Shown: piece after piece, positions 6,024 through 10,356 of the stretch
Numbering within the stretch: position 1 is the stretch's first letter
How the letters are laid out: every line of letters starts with the position of its first letter
Assembly (NCBI GenBank): GCA_005889285.1
Contig: VBFF01000144.1
Coordinates: 1 to 10,356, forward strand
DNA length: 10,356 nucleotides
Origin: Chloroflexota bacterium
GTDB lineage: Bacteria > Chloroflexota > Dormibacteria > CF-121
Reading direction: 5' to 3'
Position numbers and translations under genes: made by a program
The notes under the pieces: generated by a model
The model's input: only the letters and a program-made list of their open reading frames with translations
What the model was told of the DNA's origin: nothing
Databases searched by the model: none

Positions 6024-7063
6024 TCGAAGACCAGCTGTAAGTCGTAGAGCTCGCGCGGGACCTTGCGAGTTTCGGCGATGACGTCGCGCAATGGCACTAC
6101 CGCGATCTGCCCATCGCGCCGGATCGGGATCACGCCCGCCTTGTGATCGGCCAGCAGGTCGGTGGCTGCCACCCCCAGGCGGGTCGCCCAGATCCGGTCG
6201 ACCGGCGACGGTGAGCCGCCGCGCTGCAGGTGACCGAGCACCGTGACCCGCGTCTCGAAGCCGGTCGCCTCCTCGATCCGGGTGCTGAGCGCATCGCCCA
6301 CGCCCTGTTTCGCGAGCTGGACATGACCGAAGGCATCGCGCTTCTCTGCCGCGGCCGCGACCGCCATCGCCGGTTCGAGCGCCCGCATCTTGACGCCCTC
6401 GGCGACAACGATGATGCTGAAATCCTTGCCTTCGCCGCGGCGGTGACGCAGGTGCTCGACGACCGCCTCGAGCTCGGCGGGAAACTCCGGGATGATGATC
6501 ATGTCGGCGCCGCCGGCCAGCCCGCCGACCATTGCGACCCATCCGGTATCGCGACCCATCACCTCCACCACCATCACGCGATGATGGGCGGAGGCGGTGG
6601 TGTGCAAGCGATCGAGCGCCTCGACCACCACACCGACCGCGGTATCGAATCCGATGCAGAACTCGGTGACGGAGAGGTCGTTGTCGATTGTCTTGGGTAC
6701 GCCGACCACCGGATAGCCGCCGTCACTCATGGCAGCAGCGACGGAAAGGGTATCGTCCCCGCCGATCGCGACCAGGCCGTCGACGCCGCTGCCGCGCAGT
6801 AGGCTGATGACCTGCTCGACGCCACCCTTCTCCTTGAGGGGATTGGTGCGCGAGGTGCCAAGGATGGTTCCCCCGAGCGGCAGGATGCCCCGCACGGACG
6901 CTGACGTGAGATCCTCCATGTCGCCTGCTCCCAGCACCCCGGCCCAGCCGTTCTTGATGCCGGTGACCTGGAATCCCTGCTGGAAGGCCCGGCGGGCAAC
7001 TCCGCGGATGGCCGCATTGAGGCCGGGCGCGTCGCCACCGCCGGTGAGAACGCCGATTCGCAC
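6020..7063 (-). CDS. pfp: 6-phosphofructokinase, probably pyrophosphate-dependent
   Basis: A 347-residue PFK-family enzyme that phosphorylates fructose 6-phosphate to fructose 1,6-bisphosphate. The N-terminus MRIGVLTGGGDAPGLNAAIRG is the family's phosphate-donor loop. GGDDT (residues 101-105) and PKTIDND (123-129) carry Asp104 and Lys124. In this family Gly at both places marks ATP use, whereas Asp and Lys mark pyrophosphate use. Asp127 of TIDND is the catalytic base. MGRDTGWVA and GHLQRGGSPSPVDR supply the substrate site. PPi enzymes work reversibly, saving ATP in glycolysis. GTG7063 is chosen because the family's first strand starts there; only a weak AGG precedes it. The open frame extends further upstream but overlaps the membrane gene without family similarity. 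That gene ends 19 bp upstream, suggesting co-transcription. A mixed-specificity group III enzyme is the main alternative. There is no room for a terminator before the convergent gene. Confidence 0.92.
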   Translation of the reverse strand: MRIGVLTGGGDAPGLNAAIRGVARRAFQQGFQVTGIKNGWAGVLGAGDMEDLTSASVRGILPLGGTILGTSRTNPLKEKGGVEQVISLLRGSGVDGLVAIGGDDTLSVAAAMSDGGYPVVGVPKTIDNDLSVTEFCIGFDTAVGVVVEALDRLHTTASAHHRVMVVEVMGRDTGWVAMVGGLAGGADMIIIPEFPAELEAVVEHLRHRRGEGKDFSIIVVAEGVKMRALEPAMAVAAAAEKRDAFGHVQLAKQGVGDALSTRIEEATGFETRVTVLGHLQRGGSPSPVDRIWATRLGVAATDLLADHKAGVIPIRRDGQIAVVPLRDVIAETRKVPRELYDLQLVFD

Positions 7064-7638
7064 GACGCCTAGTGTAGTTCGCCTACCTCGACTGGCGGCC
7101 GCTCGAGGTGAGATTGAGCACGAGCATGAGGGCGCCCAGGGCAATGATGAGCGCCCCGAGGACGACGCCCGCGCTGTGGTCGAACTGGTAGCCGCTGATG
7201 CCGACGATGCCTTCGAAGAAGGCGGCACCCAGGAGGAACAGGACGAGCGCGATGCCGACCAGGCGCATCCCGGAGCGGACGTTGCCGGGGCGACGGGCCG
7301 TGAGCCCATAGAGGATCATGCCGAGGCCGATCGCGCCCGGGAAAATGAGCGTCCACGCGTAGGCCCAACTCTCATAGTGGTCGGTGGCGTCCTGGACCAG
7401 CAGGATCAGGCCCGACACCGTGACGATGCTGCCGAAGATGGCGAGGCCCTCGCTGACGGCGCCCCTCGCGGACAGCGCGACGAAGAGGATCAGGATGCCG
7501 GGGGCGATGACGAAGAACGGCCAGCCATAGTGCCCGATGTCGACCCGCACGAACTGGCCCGCCAGCAGGATCGCCCCGATCAGGACGAGCAGCCCGCCGA
7601 GAACCATCGACGGGCGTCGCGGGCCGCGCGAGGGCTGG

Positions 7639-8400
<762 letters not shown>

Positions 8401-8515
8401 AGCTCAAGCGTAACGATCCAGTGACGGCGTAGGTTCGAGCAGCCCGCAAAGTTGATCTTGGCGAGCCGTTACTCGCGATGTGGCCGCCCCATCGGCCGAC
8501 GCCGGGCGCTCCTCG
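8401..8515. other. Divergent intergenic region between nth and the sensor kinase
   Basis: These 115 bp must hold the promoters for both flanking genes, but I see no convincing -35/-10 pair on either strand. A weak inverted repeat (GCGAG at 8461-8465, CTCGC at 8472-8476) is present. An in-frame GTG at 8480 could extend the kinase by 12 residues. Confidence 0.5.
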
Positions 8516-10356
8516 ATGCACAGCCTGCGCTGGTATATCAGCGTCGGCTTCCTCATGGTCGGCGTCGGTCCCTTGATCTTCTTCGGCGCGCAGCGGATCT
8601 CGGCGCTCTTCTCGACCCAGAACGCCAGCATCCAGCAGAAGCACGAGCCGATGGCGGAAAGCCTGGCGCAAGCCATTTACGGTTACCTGCTGGATCAGAC
8701 CGCGGCCCTCCAGAGTACGGCGTCCCAGGTCGAGTCCGACACCGACGCCGGCATCCCTCACCTGAATGACTCCACCTTCAACTCGGCACGCCTGAACCAG
8801 GCGCTCGCCGCCGCCCACTCCGCCCAGCCGGCTCTGCTCCAGCTCTACGTCGGGAACCTGAACGGCCGGGCGGTCGCTGCAGCACCGCCCGCCGGGGTGG
8901 GCGTCGACTACGGCGATTGGAACTACGTCAAGGACGTGCTCAACCCCGGGCGCGTCGGGCCCAAGTATTCCGATGTGATCCGGTCCAGAGGTGATTCGAG
9001 CGTAGCCGCGGTCGTCATTGCCGTCCCCATCCTCGACGCGGGGCGGCACCTGGTCGGGTTTCTCGCCGGCACCGTGAACCTCTCGGAGGTGCAGCGGCTC
9101 TCCACCTACAGCCGCATCGGCGTGAACGGCCAGGCGGTAGTAGTCGACCGTCGCGGTCGCGTGATCGCGCATCCGCGCGATGACTGGCGCCTCGAGGCCA
9201 AGGATCTCTCCTCAGCGGCGATCTTCCAGCAGTCGCTCGGGCAGGAAACTGGCGTGAGCTGGTACACAGACCCTGACGGCAACATCCAGCGGGCCGCCGG
9301 CTTCGCGACGGTCCCGGTCGTCGGCTGGAAAGTTTGGGTCTCGCAGCCGGTCGCCGAGCTTCGGTCTGAGCTGACGCCCTTGATCCAGAGCACGGTCGAA
9401 TGGCTGCTGGTCGCGATCGTGCTCGCCCTGGTGCTCGGCTTCCTGGGCGCCGCCTGGATCACGCGGCCCGTCGATGAGCTGAACCGCGCGGCGAGCCGCA
9501 TTGCCCAGGGCGACTTCGTGACGCCGCTCAAGGTGCGCGAACAATTCGCGGCGAAAGAGTTACGGGCGCTGGCGCATACCTTCAACCAGATGGCCCACCG
9601 GCTCAGCGGCGCCTACCAGACGCTGGAGGAGAAGGTCTCGCAGCGGACCTCCGAGCTCCAGGCCGCCAACCAGGAGCTCGCCCGCGCCAACAAACTGAAG
9701 TCCGAGTTCCTGGCCAACGTCTCGCACGAGCTGCGCACGCCGCTCTCGGCGATCATCGGCTTCTCCCAGATCCTGCTCGATGGCATCGATGGGCCGGTCA
9801 ACGAGGACCAGCACCAGGACATCCTGCAAGTCAACAAGAGCGGCCAATCGTTACTGGCGCTCATCAACCAGATCCTCGACCTGAGCAAGATCGAGGCCGG
9901 CAAGATGGACCTTTCGCTGGAGCGCGTCGAGCTGCCAGCCCTGGTCACCTCGGTGTTGGAGAGCATCAGCCCGCTCGCTCAGGAGAAAGGGTTGCGCGTC
10001 GACACCCGTTTCGGCCCGGGGTTGCCCGCGGTCGAGGCCGATGCCGCGCGGCTCAAGCAGGTCCTGATCAATCTGCTCTCCAACGCCGTGAAGTTCACGG
10101 AGCGCGGCCACATCGAGATCATGGCGCAGCCCTCCGGCCGCATGGTGCGGATCGCCGTCAAGGACACCGGCATGGGGATTTCCGCCGATTCGCAGCGGGT
10201 CATCTTCGACGAATTCGTCCAGGGTGATGGCAGCAGCACGCGCCGGCACGGTGGCACGGGCCTCGGCCTGAGCATCGTGCGCAGGCTGGTCGAAATGCAC
10301 GGCGGCGCGATCACCGTGCTGAGCGAGCCCGGCCTGGGCAGCACCTTCACATTTAC
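8516..10356 (+). CDS. Membrane sensor histidine kinase (Cache-like, HAMP, HisKA, HATPase_c), 3' end cut
   Basis: An open frame of 613 full codons runs off the right edge. An N-terminal helix (about 5-27, WYISVGFLMVGVGPLIFFGA) and a second helix (about 297-317) flank an extracytoplasmic region of about 270 residues. That region contains a Cache-like part with VNGQAVVVDRRGRVIAHP and a WKVWVSQP strand, typical of ligand-sensing dCache domains. HAMP follows (ITRPVDELNRAASRIAQGDF), then a coiled coil. HisKA has the phosphoacceptor His404 (SHELRTPL). HATPase_c shows the N box (NLLSNAVKF, Asn523), G1 (DTGMG, 550-554), F box (FDEFVQ) and G2 (GGTGLGL, 579-585). All catalytic boxes are intact, so it should autophosphorylate; the ligand is unknown. 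Only the last strand seems missing, unless a receiver or other domain follows beyond the window. ATG8516 or in-frame GTG8480 is the start; ATG is preferred because the first helix begins close after it. No response regulator gene is adjacent within the window. Confidence 0.93.
   Translation, partial: MHSLRWYISVGFLMVGVGPLIFFGAQRISALFSTQNASIQQKHEPMAESLAQAIYGYLLDQTAALQSTASQVESDTDAGIPHLNDSTFNSARLNQALAAAHSAQPALLQLYVGNLNGRAVAAAPPAGVGVDYGDWNYVKDVLNPGRVGPKYSDVIRSRGDSSVAAVVIAVPILDAGRHLVGFLAGTVNLSEVQRLSTYSRIGVNGQAVVVDRRGRVIAHPRDDWRLEAKDLSSAAIFQQSLGQETGVSWYTDPDGNIQRAAGFATVPVVGWKVWVSQPVAELRSELTPLIQSTVEWLLVAIVLALVLGFLGAAWITRPVDELNRAASRIAQGDFVTPLKVREQFAAKELRALAHTFNQMAHRLSGAYQTLEEKVSQRTSELQAANQELARANKLKSEFLANVSHELRTPLSAIIGFSQILLDGIDGPVNEDQHQDILQVNKSGQSLLALINQILDLSKIEAGKMDLSLERVELPALVTSVLESISPLAQEKGLRVDTRFGPGLPAVEADAARLKQVLINLLSNAVKFTERGHIEIMAQPSGRMVRIAVKDTGMGISADSQRVIFDEFVQGDGSSTRRHGGTGLGLSIVRRLVEMHGGAITVLSEPGLGSTFTF

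Noticed and set aside
5142..6542. Long - strand open frame of 466 codons
   Set aside because: Arg/Gly-rich translation, antisense to the GGDEF domain and out of frame with the phosphofructokinase. It is a shadow of GC-rich coding bias.
8461..8476. Small inverted repeat GCGAG/CTCGC before the kinase
   Set aside because: Only a 5-bp stem, expected by chance in GC-rich DNA, with no supporting promoter elements.

Overview
The window is GC-rich, gene-dense bacterial chromosome, with short intergenic gaps, frequent GTG starts and several overlapping gene ends. I see no insertion sequences, CRISPR arrays, tRNA or rRNA genes. The mix of a monocistronic-looking type IV pilin beside PilM-type genes, long GAF/HD-GYP/GGDEF proteins, a PPi-type phosphofructokinase and Nth fits an environmental bacterium, possibly of the Chloroflexota/Dormibacterota type. 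That placement is a weak inference from gene content; nothing here is a taxonomic marker.

Region 1 (1-2574, + strand) is a type IV pilus cluster. It holds the tail of an upstream gene, a PilW-like minor prepilin, a PilX-like single-helix protein, a PilM-like actin-fold ATPase, and a 49-residue membrane protein in the place where pilN normally lies. After a 71-bp gap with a strong ribosome binding site comes a probable major pilin, followed by a GC-rich hairpin terminator. The first five genes overlap by 1-14 bp and look translationally coupled; the major pilin looks like a separate transcription unit.

Region 2 (2608-6023) is a divergent pair of cyclic-di-GMP genes. On the - strand is a response regulator with an HD-GYP phosphodiesterase domain (RpfG type). 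On the + strand is a 771-residue protein with the order HTH_17, GAF, degenerate HD-GYP, GAF, GGDEF. Its GGDEF motif and RxxD inhibitory site are intact, while its HD-GYP part has lost most catalytic ligands. The 80 bp between them carries a 7-bp perfect inverted repeat. The pair may set c-di-GMP in opposite directions, and pilus function next door is a plausible output (inference).

Region 3 (6020-8400, - strand) reads, in transcription order, nth (endonuclease III), a six-helix membrane protein built from three similar hairpins, and a phosphofructokinase with both hallmark residues of PPi-dependent enzymes. Nth and the membrane gene overlap by 56 bp and the membrane gene and kinase are 19 bp apart, so they may be one operon.

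Region 4 (8516 to the end, + strand) is a membrane sensor histidine kinase with an extracytoplasmic Cache-like domain, HAMP, HisKA and HATPase_c, cut off by the window edge just after the G2 box. It is divergent from nth.

The most unusual items are the mini-PilN-like gene after pilM, and the diguanylate cyclase that carries both a DNA-binding-type N-terminus and a dead HD-GYP module opposite a divergent HD-GYP gene.
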